Shown here: piece after piece, positions 17,533-26,948 of the stretch
Layout: each line of letters opens with the position of its first letter
Position numbering within the stretch: position 1 is the stretch's first letter
From: Metapseudomonas resinovorans DSM 21078
GTDB taxonomy: Bacteria; Pseudomonadota; Gammaproteobacteria; Pseudomonadales; Pseudomonadaceae
Assembly: GCF_000423545.1 (NCBI RefSeq)
Contig: NZ_KE384035.1
Coordinates: 5,354 to 69,353 of the forward strand
Length of the DNA: 64,000 nt
Direction of reading: 5' to 3'
Notes under the pieces: model-generated
Told to the model about the DNA's origin: nothing
Databases searched by the model: none
The model's input: the letters and a program-made list of their open reading frames with translations, nothing else
Made by a program: the position numbers and the translations under genes

Positions 17533-18762
17533 TCAGGCGTAGGCCACCGCCCGTGGTTCCGTTTGGACCACCTGGGATGCCAGCGCGTCGCTGGCCTGCG
17601 CGTCGGTGTGGGGAAAGACCAGGGCCAGGCTATCGCCTTCATGGCGCAAGGGAAGCGCATCCAGCGACGGCAGGTCGCCAGCTTGCAGTCGCCAGCCCCG
17701 ATTCGGTAGATTGGTCGGCAGTTCGCCGCGCACCAGCCCGCCAAAGAAGCCCAGTTCGCTGACCTCCACATGGAACTCGCCAGCCTCGGCATGCAGCAGT
17801 CGGCCGCGCCGGTTCAGTGGTGCTACGCGTGCCTCCTGGCGTCGTTCCAGGTGATCCAGGCGGTTGCGTGCCAGGCGGGTCGCGCCGGGGTTCGCCAGCG
17901 GCAAGGCTACGCCCTGGAGAAAGGGGCGATAGAAGCTGGCGCAGGCTTCGCGTTGTTCGAACTGGGCCAGGTGATCGCCGTTGTGGATAAGGGCGCAGTC
18001 GGCATCGGCGCAGGCGGCGGCAAAGCCAGCATGTTCCCATGGCTGGGTGAAATGATCGTATTCGCCGGCCAGGACCAGGGTAGGGCAGGCTGGGTGGTGA
18101 TCGAAGCCGGAGAAGTCCAGCAGACGGCGGCTGTTCTGCCGGTAACGTTCGAGTTCCAGCGGTGAAAGGCGCTGCATCTGCCGCAAAAGAGCCTTTCGGA
18201 ACACCGGCGAGATGCCGGTTTCCTCCAGGCGCAACGGGTTGATCAAACCGGTCAGGGCGCCTTGGGCGAAGTGCAGCACCTGGCCCTCGGACAGCAGTTC
18301 GAGTCCTTCTTCCAGCATGCGCCGGGCGCCAGGACGGCCGAATGCGGTGATCCCAGCGAGCAATAGGCGTGCGCAGCGTTGCGGATGGCGTACCGCGAAC
18401 AATGCCGCCAGGGCCGAGCCATAGGACAAGCCGATGGGCATCAGCGGCGGCAGTTGGAATTCTTCGGCAAAGGCGGCGATCAGGTCGGCCAGTTGTTCAA
18501 GAGAGAGCTCCGGCGCGAGTTGCAGATTGCCGCCCTGGCTCGGCAGGTCGAGGAGGACCACCGGGTGGCGCGGCAGAAGCTCCTGCACCTCGGCACCGAA
18601 GGAGCGGAAGCTCTGGAAGGCGCCGCCAAGCATCAATATGGGTTCGCGCTTGTCCGTAACGTGCTGCGAAAAGGCCTGATAGTGCAGGGTCCAGGGGCCG
18701 ATCTGGATGGTGCGGGGCGCGTCGGCCAGTTGTTGGGCGGCGAAGTCGGTCTGGTAACGCAT
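17533..18762 (-). CDS. RhlA-like alpha/beta hydrolase with a degenerate PilZ C-terminal domain
   Basis: A 409-aa protein. Residues about 25-285 are an alpha/beta hydrolase with nucleophile elbow GLSYGS (Ser113), a likely acid at GEYDH (Asp236) and base at NGDH (His264). Residues about 300-390 look like a PilZ domain: RQEAR (308-312) fits RxxxR, and EVSELG (333-338) fits (D/N)xSxxG with Glu in the first position. The start at 18762 has GGAG eight bases upstream; the longer frame adds a lysine/serine-rich leader. Regulation of a hydrolase by cyclic-di-GMP is inferred; binding is uncertain because of the Glu change. Confidence 0.8.
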   Translation of the reverse strand: MRYQTDFAAQQLADAPRTIQIGPWTLHYQAFSQHVTDKREPILMLGGAFQSFRSFGAEVQELLPRHPVVLLDLPSQGGNLQLAPELSLEQLADLIAAFAEEFQLPPLMPIGLSYGSALAALFAVRHPQRCARLLLAGITAFGRPGARRMLEEGLELLSEGQVLHFAQGALTGLINPLRLEETGISPVFRKALLRQMQRLSPLELERYRQNSRRLLDFSGFDHHPACPTLVLAGEYDHFTQPWEHAGFAAACADADCALIHNGDHLAQFEQREACASFYRPFLQGVALPLANPGATRLARNRLDHLERRQEARVAPLNRRGRLLHAEAGEFHVEVSELGFFGGLVRGELPTNLPNRGWRLQAGDLPSLDALPLRHEGDSLALVFPHTDAQASDALASQVVQTEPRAVAYA

Positions 18763-19032
18763 GGCGGATTCTCCGGCGCCGGGGCGCTTCTTGTTCTTCT
18801 GCGACGACTGCAATTGGAAGGTAAACAGCGGAGACACTTTTGTTTACCCAACCTTCGGGCGGGCGTGTTTTCCGGGTGTCACCGTCCCAGCCGCGGCCCG
18901 CCTGGGCCGCGGCCTGCACCGTTACCGGTAAGGCCCGTGGAATGACCTGTCTACCATCCGCCCGGCGCCGCTGGGCGCGGGCGAGCGCGACCGCTATAAT
19001 CAGCCGCTTTCCTTTCGCCAGAACCCGAGACC

Positions 19033-20298
19033 ATGACCGAGTCCGTTCTCGATTACATGACCCGCCTTGGCCGCGCCGCCCGCGCCGCCTCGCGTGTGGC
19101 CGCCCGCGCCAGCACCGCGCAGAAGAACCGCGCCCTGCTGGCTGCCGCCGATGCCCTGGATGCAGCTCGTGCCGAGCTGACCGCCGCCAATGAGCAGGAC
19201 CTGGCCAACGGCCGCGCCAATGGCCTTGAACCCGCCATGCTCGATCGCCTGGCACTGACCCCAGCACGCATCGACGACATGATCGAGGGCCTGCGCCAGG
19301 TCGCCACCCTGCCGGACCCCATCGGCGAGATCCGTGACATGCGCTATCTGCCGTCCGGCATCCAGGTGGGCAAGATGCGCGTGCCGCTGGGTGTGATCGG
19401 GATCATCTACGAGTCGCGGCCGAACGTGACCATCGATGCCGCCAGCCTTTGCCTTAAGTCCGGCAACGCCACCATCCTGCGCGGCGGTTCCGAGGCGATC
19501 CATTCCAACCAGGCGATTGCCATCTGCATCCAGAAGGGCCTGGCTGAAGCCGGCCTGCCGAGCGAGTTGGTGCAAGTGGTGGAAACCACCGACCGTGCCG
19601 CCGTTGGCGCGCTGATCAGCATGCCGGAATACGTGGACGTGATCGTTCCGCGCGGTGGCAAGGGCCTGATCGAACGCATCAGCCGCGAGGCCAAGGTGCC
19701 GGTGATCAAGCACCTGGACGGCATCTGCCACGTCTACATCGACATTGCCGCCGATCTCGACAAGGCCATTCGCGTGGCCGATAACGCCAAGACCCAGCGT
19801 TACGCGCCGTGCAACACCATGGAAACCCTACTGGTGCATGCCGGCATCGCCGCACGCGTGCTGCCGCCGCTGGCCGCCATCTACCGCGACAAGGGTGTTG
19901 AGCTGCGCGGCGACGCCGCCACCCGTGCGCTGCTGGGCAATGATGTGCTGGAAGCGACCGAGGAAGACTGGCGCACCGAGTACAACGCGCCCATCCTCTC
20001 GATCCGCATCGTCGACGGCCTGGATCAGGCCATCGAGCACATCAATGCCTACGGCTCGCAGCACACCGACGCCATCATCACCGAGAACTTCAGCGATGCG
20101 CGGCGCTTCCTCACCGAGGTGGATTCCGCTTCGGTGATGGTCAACGCCTCGACCCGCTTTGCCGATGGTTTCGAGTACGGCCTGGGCGCTGAGATCGGCA
20201 TTTCCACCGACAAGCTGCACGCCCGTGGCCCGGTCGGTCTGGAAGGCCTGACCAGCGAGAAGTATGTGGTCTTCGGCGACGGTCACGTACGCACCTGA
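19033..20298 (+). CDS. proA: Gamma-glutamyl phosphate reductase
   Basis: A 421-aa cytosolic enzyme that reduces glutamyl-5-phosphate to glutamate semialdehyde in proline synthesis. The aldehyde-dehydrogenase-like catalytic cysteine lies in [11 protein letters not shown]. The signature [20 protein letters not shown] and the glycine-rich [12 protein letters not shown] are clear. A TATAAT lies at 18995-19000, 33 bp upstream of the ATG, and could be its -10 box. The stop overlaps the nadD start (ATGA-type), beginning a run of tightly packed genes to ybeD/lipB. Confidence 0.96.
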   Translation: MTESVLDYMTRLGRAARAASRVAARASTAQKNRALLAAADALDAARAELTAANEQDLANGRANGLEPAMLDRLALTPARIDDMIEGLRQVATLPDPIGEIRDMRYLPSGIQVGKMRVPLGVIGIIYESRPNVTIDAASLCLKSGNATILRGGSEAIHSNQAIAICIQKGLAEAGLPSELVQVVETTDRAAVGALISMPEYVDVIVPRGGKGLIERISREAKVPVIKHLDGICHVYIDIAADLDKAIRVADNAKTQRYAPCNTMETLLVHAGIAARVLPPLAAIYRDKGVELRGDAATRALLGNDVLEATEEDWRTEYNAPILSIRIVDGLDQAIEHINAYGSQHTDAIITENFSDARRFLTEVDSASVMVNASTRFADGFEYGLGAEIGISTDKLHARGPVGLEGLTSEKYVVFGDGHVRT

Positions 20299-20942
20299 TG
20301 GGCAAGCGCATCGGCCTCTTCGGCGGCACCTTCGATCCCGTGCATATCGGCCACCTGCGGAGTGCGGTTGAAGTGGCCGAGCAATTCGGTTTCGACGAGT
20401 TGCGCCTGATTCCCAGTGCGCGCCCGCCGCACCGGGAAACACCTCAGGTGTCGGCATCCCAGCGCCTGGCGATGGTGCAGCTGGCAGTGACAGGTGTCGC
20501 ACCATTGGCAGTGGATGATCGCGAGCTCAAGCGCGAGCGGCCATCCTGGACCATCGAAACGCTGGAGTCCCTGCGCGCCGAGCTGGATGCCGAAGATCAA
20601 TTGTTCCTGCTGGTCGGCTGGGACGCGTTCTGCGGTCTGCCGAGCTGGCACCGTTGGGGCGAGCTGCTGGACCATTGCCACATCCTGGTCCTGCAGCGTC
20701 CGGACGCCGACAGCGAGGCGCCGGAAACCCTGCGTGACCTGTTGGCCGCACGCAGCGCGGTCGATCCGCATTCCCTGCAGGGGCCTGCCGGGCAGATCTC
20801 CTTTGTCTGGCAGACGCCCCTGGCGATTTCCGCCACCCAGATTCGCCAATTGCTGGGGGAGGGGCGCTCGGTGCGCTTTCTCGTGCCCGACGCCGTATTG
20901 GCCTATATCCATGCGCACGACTTGTATCGTGCGTCGAACTGA
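20298..20942 (+). CDS. nadD: Nicotinate-nucleotide adenylyltransferase
   Basis: A 214-aa nucleotidyltransferase that adenylates nicotinate mononucleotide in NAD synthesis. [20 protein letters not shown] contains the GxFxPxHxGH motif, and [14 protein letters not shown] is the C-terminal ISSTxIR motif. Length is normal. Its ATG overlaps the proA stop by one base, so the two are probably coupled. Confidence 0.96.
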   Translation: MGKRIGLFGGTFDPVHIGHLRSAVEVAEQFGFDELRLIPSARPPHRETPQVSASQRLAMVQLAVTGVAPLAVDDRELKRERPSWTIETLESLRAELDAEDQLFLLVGWDAFCGLPSWHRWGELLDHCHILVLQRPDADSEAPETLRDLLAARSAVDPHSLQGPAGQISFVWQTPLAISATQIRQLLGEGRSVRFLVPDAVLAYIHAHDLYRASN

Positions 20943-20964
20943 TTCACTGAGGTAGTTGAACCCG

Positions 20965-21318
20965 ATGCAAAACGAAGAACTCGTCAAGGTCGCCATTGCG
21001 GCCCTGGAAGACCTGAAAGGTCAGGAAATCACCACCATCGACGTGCGTGGCAAGACCAGCATCACCGACTTCATGGTGATCGCCAGCGGTACCTCTGGCC
21101 GTCATGTCAAATCCCTGGCCGAAAACGTGCTGGAGAAGGTCAAGGAGCAAGGCGTCCGCGCGCTGGGTAGCGAAGGCCTGGACGGCGGCGAGTGGGCCCT
21201 GCTGGACCTGGGCGACGTGGTGGTGCATGTGATGCAGGTCGCCACCCGCCAGTTCTACGACCTGGAGCGCCTGTGGCAGGGTGCCGAGCAGAGCCGCGCC
21301 CACCACAGCCACGAGTAA
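20965..21318 (+). CDS. rsfS: Ribosomal silencing factor RsfS
   Basis: A 117-aa DUF143/Iojap-family protein that binds ribosomal protein L14 and blocks subunit joining in stationary phase. [35 protein letters not shown] and the C-terminal [14 protein letters not shown] and [11 protein letters not shown] segments are diagnostic. The ATG at 20965 is preferred over an upstream in-frame TTG. nadD-rsfS-rlmH is a widely conserved order. Confidence 0.95.
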   Translation: MQNEELVKVAIAALEDLKGQEITTIDVRGKTSITDFMVIASGTSGRHVKSLAENVLEKVKEQGVRALGSEGLDGGEWALLDLGDVVVHVMQVATRQFYDLERLWQGAEQSRAHHSHE

Positions 21319-21330
21319 GCGGGGCATCCC

Positions 21331-21798
21331 TTGCGTCTACGTCTGATTGCTGTTGGTACGCGGATGCCGCGCTGGGTGGAAGAGGGATGGCAGGAGTACG
21401 TCAAACGCCTGCCGTCCGAGCTCAGCCTGGAACTGGTGGAAATTCCCCTGACCACGCGCGGCAAGAATGCCGACGTGGCGCGGATGATCCGCCAGGAAGG
21501 CGAGGCGATGCTGGCCAAAGTGCAGCCGGGGGAACGCATTGTCACCCTGGAAGTCGAAGGTCGACCCTGGAGCACCGAGCAACTGGCGGTTGAACTGGAC
21601 CGCTGGCGCCTGGATTCGCGCACTGTCAACCTGATGGTCGGCGGCCCGGAAGGGCTGGCGCCGGAGGTCTGCGTCCGTAGCGAGCAGCGCTGGTCGCTGT
21701 CGCCGCTGACGTTGCCGCATCCGCTGGTCCGCATCCTTGTTGGTGAACAGATCTACCGTGCCTGGACTGTGCTGTCCGGCCACCCTTATCACAAGTAA
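21331..21798 (+). CDS. rlmH: 23S rRNA pseudouridine-1915 N3-methyltransferase
   Basis: A 155-aa SPOUT-class methyltransferase that acts on m3-psi-1915 of 23S rRNA in the assembled 70S ribosome. The N-terminus [18 protein letters not shown] and the C-terminal trefoil-knot segments [10 protein letters not shown] and [24 protein letters not shown] are family signatures. Translation appears to begin at a TTG codon, since no ATG or GTG gives the conserved N-terminus. It is followed within 10 bp by mrdA. Confidence 0.95.
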   Translation: MRLRLIAVGTRMPRWVEEGWQEYVKRLPSELSLELVEIPLTTRGKNADVARMIRQEGEAMLAKVQPGERIVTLEVEGRPWSTEQLAVELDRWRLDSRTVNLMVGGPEGLAPEVCVRSEQRWSLSPLTLPHPLVRILVGEQIYRAWTVLSGHPYHK

Positions 21799-21807
21799 AC
21801 CCTGTCC

Positions 21808-23706
21808 ATGCCGCAACCGATCCGCCTGAAAGACCACGAGAAAGATGCCCGCCTGGTGCGTCAGCGCGTGATCGTGGGCGCCGTGGCAGTGCTGTTGCTG
21901 ACTTGCGTGCTGATTGCCCGTCTTTATTACCTGCAGGTGATCCAGTACGAGTACCACTCGACCCTTTCCGAGAACAATCGCGTCCACGTGCAGCCGATAC
22001 CGCCCACCCGTGGGCTGATTTTCGATCGCAATGGCGTAATCATCGCCGACAACCGGCCCAGTTTCAGTCTCAGCGTTACCCGCGAGCGGGCTGGCGACTG
22101 GAAAGCAACGCTCGATGTGATTGTCGAAGTGCTGCAGCTGACACCGGATGACCGTGCCCTGTTCGAGAAGCGCATGAGGCAGGGGCGGCGGCCGTTCGAG
22201 CCGGTGCCTATCCTTTTTGAACTGACCGAAGAGCAGATCGCCCGAGTGGCGGTGAACCAATTCCGCCTGCCCGGCGTAGAAGTGGTGGCGCAGTTGGTGC
22301 GGCACTATCCGCAGGGCGCGCACTTTGCCCACTCGGTGGGTTATGTCGGCCGCATCAATGAGAAAGAGCTGAAGCAGCTCGATCCGGTCAACTACAGCGG
22401 CACCCACCATATCGGCAAGACCGGGATCGAGCGCTTCTACGAAGACCAGCTGCATGGCGAGGTGGGTTACGAAGAAGTCGAAACCAACGCTCGCGGCCGC
22501 GTACTGCGCGTGCTCAAGCGCACCGACCCGAAACCTGGAAAGGACCTGGTGCTGACCCTCGACGTGCGTCTGCAGGAGGCCGCCGAGCAGGCCCTGGCGG
22601 GGCGTCGTGGTGCCATCGTCGCCATCGAGCCGTCCAGCGGCGACGTACTGGCGATGGTCAGTCAGCCGAGCTTCGACCCGAACCCGTTCGTCACCGGCAT
22701 CAGCTTCAAGGCTTACGCCGAGCTGCGCGATTCCATTGACAGACCCTTGTACAACCGCGTGTTGCGGGGCCTGTACCCGCCAGGTTCGACCATCAAACCG
22801 ATGGTGGCGGTCTCCGGCCTGGACTCGGGGGTGGTGACGCCGGCTTCGCGAGTCTTCGATCCGGGCTTCTACCAACTGCCGAACTACGACCACAAATACC
22901 GCAACTGGAACCGTTCCGGTGACGGCTGGGTGAACATGGAAACCGCGATAATGCGGTCAAACGACACCTACTTCTACGATCTTGCCCACAAGATGGGGAT
23001 CGATCGTCTGCATGACTACATGAGTCGCTTCGGTTTTGGCCAGCGCGTGGCGCTGGATATGTTCGAAGAATCCGCGGGCCTGATGCCCTCCCGCGACTGG
23101 AAGCGCGCCCGCTACCGCCAGGCCTGGTACCCGGGGGAAACGCTGATCCTCGGTATCGGTCAGGGGTACATGCAGGCAACTCCGCTGCAACTGGCTCAAT
23201 CGGTGGCGCTGATGGCCAACCGCGGCAAGTGGATCCGCCCGCACCTGGCCAAGACCATCGAAGGCCAAAGGCCGCTGGACCCCAATCCGATGCCAGACAT
23301 CATCCTGCGTGACCCGAAGTTCTGGGATGCCGGGCGTATCGGTATGGAGCAGGTAGTCCATGGTGCCCGCGGCACGGCGCATAAGGTCGGCGCTGCGTCG
23401 GTCTACCGCATCGCCGGCAAGTCCGGCACCGCGCAGGTCGTAGCGATCAAGCAAGGCGAGAAGTACGACCGCTCCAAGGTCCAGGAACGGCATCGCGACC
23501 ATGCGCTGTTCGTCGCCTTCGCTCCGGCCGAAGACCCGAAGATAGCCGTTGCGGTAATGGTGGAGAACGGCGAGTCCGGCTCGGGCGTTGCCGCACCTGT
23601 GGTCAAGCAGGTCATGGACGCCTGGCTCCTCGGTGAGGACGGCCAGCTGAAACCCGAGTTCCGCCCGCCGCAACCGCTGGCGGACCAGCAGAGCGCCATT
23701 CGATGA
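21808..23706 (+). CDS. mrdA: Penicillin-binding protein 2 (elongasome transpeptidase)
   Basis: A 632-aa class B PBP, anchored by one N-terminal membrane helix (about residues 20-40), that cross-links peptidoglycan during lateral growth. After the PBP dimer domain the transpeptidase motifs are PGSTIKPMVAV (SxxK), MRSNDTYFYD (SxN) and AGKSGTAQVV (KSGT). Length is normal. The stop overlaps the mrdB start by four bases, so the glycosyltransferase and transpeptidase of the Rod complex are made together. Confidence 0.97.
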   Translation: MPQPIRLKDHEKDARLVRQRVIVGAVAVLLLTCVLIARLYYLQVIQYEYHSTLSENNRVHVQPIPPTRGLIFDRNGVIIADNRPSFSLSVTRERAGDWKATLDVIVEVLQLTPDDRALFEKRMRQGRRPFEPVPILFELTEEQIARVAVNQFRLPGVEVVAQLVRHYPQGAHFAHSVGYVGRINEKELKQLDPVNYSGTHHIGKTGIERFYEDQLHGEVGYEEVETNARGRVLRVLKRTDPKPGKDLVLTLDVRLQEAAEQALAGRRGAIVAIEPSSGDVLAMVSQPSFDPNPFVTGISFKAYAELRDSIDRPLYNRVLRGLYPPGSTIKPMVAVSGLDSGVVTPASRVFDPGFYQLPNYDHKYRNWNRSGDGWVNMETAIMRSNDTYFYDLAHKMGIDRLHDYMSRFGFGQRVALDMFEESAGLMPSRDWKRARYRQAWYPGETLILGIGQGYMQATPLQLAQSVALMANRGKWIRPHLAKTIEGQRPLDPNPMPDIILRDPKFWDAGRIGMEQVVHGARGTAHKVGAASVYRIAGKSGTAQVVAIKQGEKYDRSKVQERHRDHALFVAFAPAEDPKIAVAVMVENGESGSGVAAPVVKQVMDAWLLGEDGQLKPEFRPPQPLADQQSAIR

Positions 23707-24848
23707 ACAGCAACTTCGATCGCACCATCTCCCAGGAGGACGTGCTCAAGCGCCGAGCCACCCTCCTGCAGCGCCTGCACATCGATGGCTGGCTGCTGCT
23801 GATCATCCTGATGCTGGCGGCCGGTAGCCTGTTCGTCCTCTATTCGGCGAGCGGCAAGCACTGGGATCTGTTGATGAAACAGGCGAGCTCCTTCGGCCTG
23901 GGGATCGGGGCGATGATCGTCATCGCCCAGTTCGAGCCGCGCTTCATGGCGCGCTGGGTGCCGCTGGCATACGTGGTCGGGGTGGCCCTGCTGATAGCAG
24001 TGGAGGTCATGGGCCACACGGCCATGGGCGCTACCCGCTGGATCAATATTCCCGGGGTGATCCGCTTCCAGCCCTCGGAATTCATGAAGATCATCATGCC
24101 GGCGACCATCGCCTGGTACCTGTCTCGACACAACCTGCCACCCAAGCTCAAGCACATCACCGTCAGCCTGGTGCTGATCCTGGTGCCTTTCGTGCTGATC
24201 CTGAAGCAACCGGACCTCGGCACCTCTCTGCTGATCCTCGCCTCCGGTGCCTTTGTGCTGTTCATGGCCGGCCTGCAGTGGCGCTGGGTCTTCGGCGCGG
24301 TGGCGGCGGTGGTGCCCGTGGCAGTGGCCATGTGGTACTTCGTGTTGCACGACTACCAGAAGCAGCGAGTGCTGACCTTCCTCGATCCGGAGAGCGACCC
24401 GTTGGGTACCGGCTGGAACATCATTCAGTCCAAGGCAGCCATCGGCTCGGGTGGGGTATTTGGCAAAGGCTGGCTGCTGGGCACCCAGTCGCACCTGGAT
24501 TTTTTGCCCGAAAGCCACACGGACTTTATCATTGCGGTCCTCGGCGAAGAGTTCGGCCTGGTGGGCGCCTGCCTGCTGCTGTTGGTCTATCTGCTCCTGA
24601 TCGGCCGCGGCCTGGTGATTACCGCCCAGGCCCAGACCCTGTTCGGCAAGCTGCTGGCGGGCAGCCTGACCATGACCTTCTTCGTATACGTGTTCGTCAA
24701 CATCGGCATGGTCAGTGGACTGTTGCCGGTCGTGGGGGTACCCCTGCCCTTCATTAGCTACGGCGGAACCCATCTGGTGACGCTGCTGTCAGGGTTTGGG
24801 GTGTTGATGGCGATCCATACCCATCGCAAATGGATCGCCCAGGTTTGA
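23703..24848 (+). CDS. mrdB: Rod-shape SEDS peptidoglycan glycosyltransferase RodA
   Basis: A 381-aa polytopic inner-membrane SEDS-family polymerase that works with PBP2. Conserved segments are GATRWINIPGVIRFQPSEFMK, LKQPDLGTSLLILASG, and FLPESHTDFIIAVLGEEFG, which carries the catalytic Asp of SEDS proteins, plus PFISYGGTHLV near the C-terminus. It is coupled to mrdA by ATGA and followed immediately by mltB. Confidence 0.97.
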   Translation: MNSNFDRTISQEDVLKRRATLLQRLHIDGWLLLIILMLAAGSLFVLYSASGKHWDLLMKQASSFGLGIGAMIVIAQFEPRFMARWVPLAYVVGVALLIAVEVMGHTAMGATRWINIPGVIRFQPSEFMKIIMPATIAWYLSRHNLPPKLKHITVSLVLILVPFVLILKQPDLGTSLLILASGAFVLFMAGLQWRWVFGAVAAVVPVAVAMWYFVLHDYQKQRVLTFLDPESDPLGTGWNIIQSKAAIGSGGVFGKGWLLGTQSHLDFLPESHTDFIIAVLGEEFGLVGACLLLLVYLLLIGRGLVITAQAQTLFGKLLAGSLTMTFFVYVFVNIGMVSGLLPVVGVPLPFISYGGTHLVTLLSGFGVLMAIHTHRKWIAQV

Positions 24849-24853
24849 AACGA

Positions 24854-25873
24854 GTGAATGATTTGAAAGCACTGCGCAAGTTGATGCAGTTTGGGGCCAC
24901 CGGGGTGGCCTTGGTCGGACTGCTGGGGGCAGCCGCACCGGCACTTTCCGGGGACTACGAGGGGTCGCCGCAGGTGGCCGAGTTTGTCGCCGAGATGACT
25001 CGCGACTACGGCTTTGCTGGCGAGCAACTGGTGGACCTGTTCCGTGAGGTGAATCGCAAGCAGTCCATTCTCGACGCCATCTCCCGGCCCGCCGAACGGG
25101 TCAAGCCGTGGAAGGAATACCGGCCGATCTTCATCACCCCGGCACGTATTCAGAAAGGCGTGTCCTTCTGGAACCAGCACGCCGAGGCGCTGGCTCGCGC
25201 CGAGAAGGAATATGGCGTACCGGCCCAGGTGATCGTCGCGATCATCGGCGTCGAGACCTTCTATGGTGGGAATACCGGCAACTTCCGCGTGATCGACGCC
25301 CTGTCTACCCTGGGTTTTGACTACCCGCCGCGTGCCGATTTCTTCCGCAAGCAGCTGAAGGAGTTCCTCTTGCTGGCGCGCGAGGAGCAGGTCGATCCGC
25401 TGATGCTCAAGGGCTCTTACGCCGGGGCCATGGGGCTGCCTCAGTTCATGCCGAGCAGCTTCCGCGCCTATGCTGTGGATTTTGACGGCGACGGCCATAT
25501 CGACATCTGGAAAAACCCGGTGGACGCCATCGGCAGCGTCGCCAGCTACTTCAAGCGCCATGGCTGGGCAACCGGTGGTCCGGTGGTCAGCCGTGCCCAG
25601 GTTCGTGGTGATCGAATCGACGAAGGGTTGACCCAGGGACTGGACCCGGTGAAGAACGTCGGCGATCTTAGGACGCTGGGCTGGGCAAGCAGCGCCGCAC
25701 TGCGCGATGATGTGCCGGTGACGGCCTTCAGGCTCGAGGGGGATGAAGGAGCGGAGTACTGGATGGGATTGCCGAACTTCTACGTCATTACCCGCTACAA
25801 TCGCAGCGTGATGTACGCAATGGCCGTGCATCAGCTTTCCGAATTGCTGGTCAACGCAAGGGGCGGGCGTTAA
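24854..25873 (+). CDS. mltB: Membrane-bound lytic murein transglycosylase B (SltB1/MltB family)
   Basis: A family 3 lytic transglycosylase of about 339 aa that cleaves murein to 1,6-anhydro-muropeptides. The N-terminus has a signal segment (TGVALVGLLGAAAPALSG). The catalytic glutamate is in VAIIGVETFYGGNTGNFRV, and GSYAGAMGLPQFMPSSFRAYAVDFDGDGHID is the family block. A GTG at 24854 is used here; an alternative GTG at 24830 would overlap mrdB. It sits in the elongasome cluster between mrdB and rlpA. Confidence 0.92.
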   Translation: MNDLKALRKLMQFGATGVALVGLLGAAAPALSGDYEGSPQVAEFVAEMTRDYGFAGEQLVDLFREVNRKQSILDAISRPAERVKPWKEYRPIFITPARIQKGVSFWNQHAEALARAEKEYGVPAQVIVAIIGVETFYGGNTGNFRVIDALSTLGFDYPPRADFFRKQLKEFLLLAREEQVDPLMLKGSYAGAMGLPQFMPSSFRAYAVDFDGDGHIDIWKNPVDAIGSVASYFKRHGWATGGPVVSRAQVRGDRIDEGLTQGLDPVKNVGDLRTLGWASSAALRDDVPVTAFRLEGDEGAEYWMGLPNFYVITRYNRSVMYAMAVHQLSELLVNARGGR

Positions 25874-25876
25874 CCG

Positions 25877-26887
25877 ATGCCACAACCGATAAGAGTCGTC
25901 GTCTACGGCGCCGTAGCATTGTTGCTGGCCAGTTGCTCGAGCAGTCGCGCACCCGAGCCGGTCCAACCCGGCGGCGCGATCTCCGGTCCCGGTGATTATT
26001 CGCGTCCGCACAAGGATGGCGCGCCTTGGTGGGAGGTCGACGTCTCGCGCATTCCCGATGCCGTCCCCATGCCGCACTATGGCTCGTTCAAGGCCAACCC
26101 TTACACGGTACTTGGCAAGACCTACTACCCGATGAGCGACGCGCGTCGCTATCAGGCAGTGGGCACTGCCTCGTGGTACGGCACCAAGTTCCACGGCCAG
26201 GCCACGGCCAACGGCGAGGCCTATGACCTCTACGGCATGACCGCTGCACACAAGACCCTGCCGCTGCCCAGCTACGTGCGGGTTACCAACCTGGATAACG
26301 GTCGCACGGTGATCCTGCGGGTCAACGACCGCGGGCCGTTCTACTCCGACCGCATCATCGATCTGTCCTTCGCCGCGGCGAAAAAGCTCGGTTACGCCGA
26401 ATCGGGTACCGCCCGAGTCAAGGTGGAAGGAATCGACCCTCACGAGTGGTGGGCCGCTCAGGGGCGTCCGGTGCCGATGGTCCTCGCGCAACCGAAGATG
26501 GTTGCCCAGCCACAGCCGCAAGCCAAACCCCAGTCGGCCGTCCAGGTGGCCAGCGCGCCGATCGAGCAGTACACCCCGCCGCCGCAGCAACACGCCGCCG
26601 CGGTTCTGCCCGTACAGATCGACGCAAAAAAAAACGATTCACTCGCAGCGTCTGGCCTGTATCTCCAGGTGGGCGCCTTCGCCAATCCGGACGCTGCGGA
26701 GCTTCTCAAGGCCAAGCTGAGCGGGACGGTGAGTGCGCCGGTCTTCATCAGCTCGGTCGTGCGCAACCAGCAGATACTGCACCGGGTGCGCCTGGGGCCG
26801 ATCGGAACTCAGGGTGAGGCCCAGCAGCTGCAAGACAGCCTGCGCCTGGCCAATCTCGGCCAGCCTACCCTGGTGAAGCCGGACTGA
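25877..26887 (+). CDS. rlpA: Septal-ring lytic transglycosylase RlpA
   Basis: A 336-aa outer-membrane lipoprotein (lipobox LLASC near residue 19). A double-psi beta-barrel lies at about residues 90-185 (GTASWYGTKFHGQATANGE ... RVNDRGPFYSDRIIDLS) and a C-terminal SPOR domain at about 255-335 (LYLQVGAFANPDAAELLKAKL). RlpA cleaves denuded glycan strands at the division septum. It is separated by a proline/glutamine-rich linker. It starts 3 bp after mltB, indicating one transcript. An A9 run at 26627-26635 (gcaaaaaaaaacg) lies within the linker. Confidence 0.95.
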   Translation: MPQPIRVVVYGAVALLLASCSSSRAPEPVQPGGAISGPGDYSRPHKDGAPWWEVDVSRIPDAVPMPHYGSFKANPYTVLGKTYYPMSDARRYQAVGTASWYGTKFHGQATANGEAYDLYGMTAAHKTLPLPSYVRVTNLDNGRTVILRVNDRGPFYSDRIIDLSFAAAKKLGYAESGTARVKVEGIDPHEWWAAQGRPVPMVLAQPKMVAQPQPQAKPQSAVQVASAPIEQYTPPPQQHAAAVLPVQIDAKKNDSLAASGLYLQVGAFANPDAAELLKAKLSGTVSAPVFISSVVRNQQILHRVRLGPIGTQGEAQQLQDSLRLANLGQPTLVKPD

Positions 26888-26948
26888 CGGCTTCCTCAAT
26901 TAGCCTGCAAGGGCCTGTTAGACCATTAGCTACTTCTCAGAGAGACGG

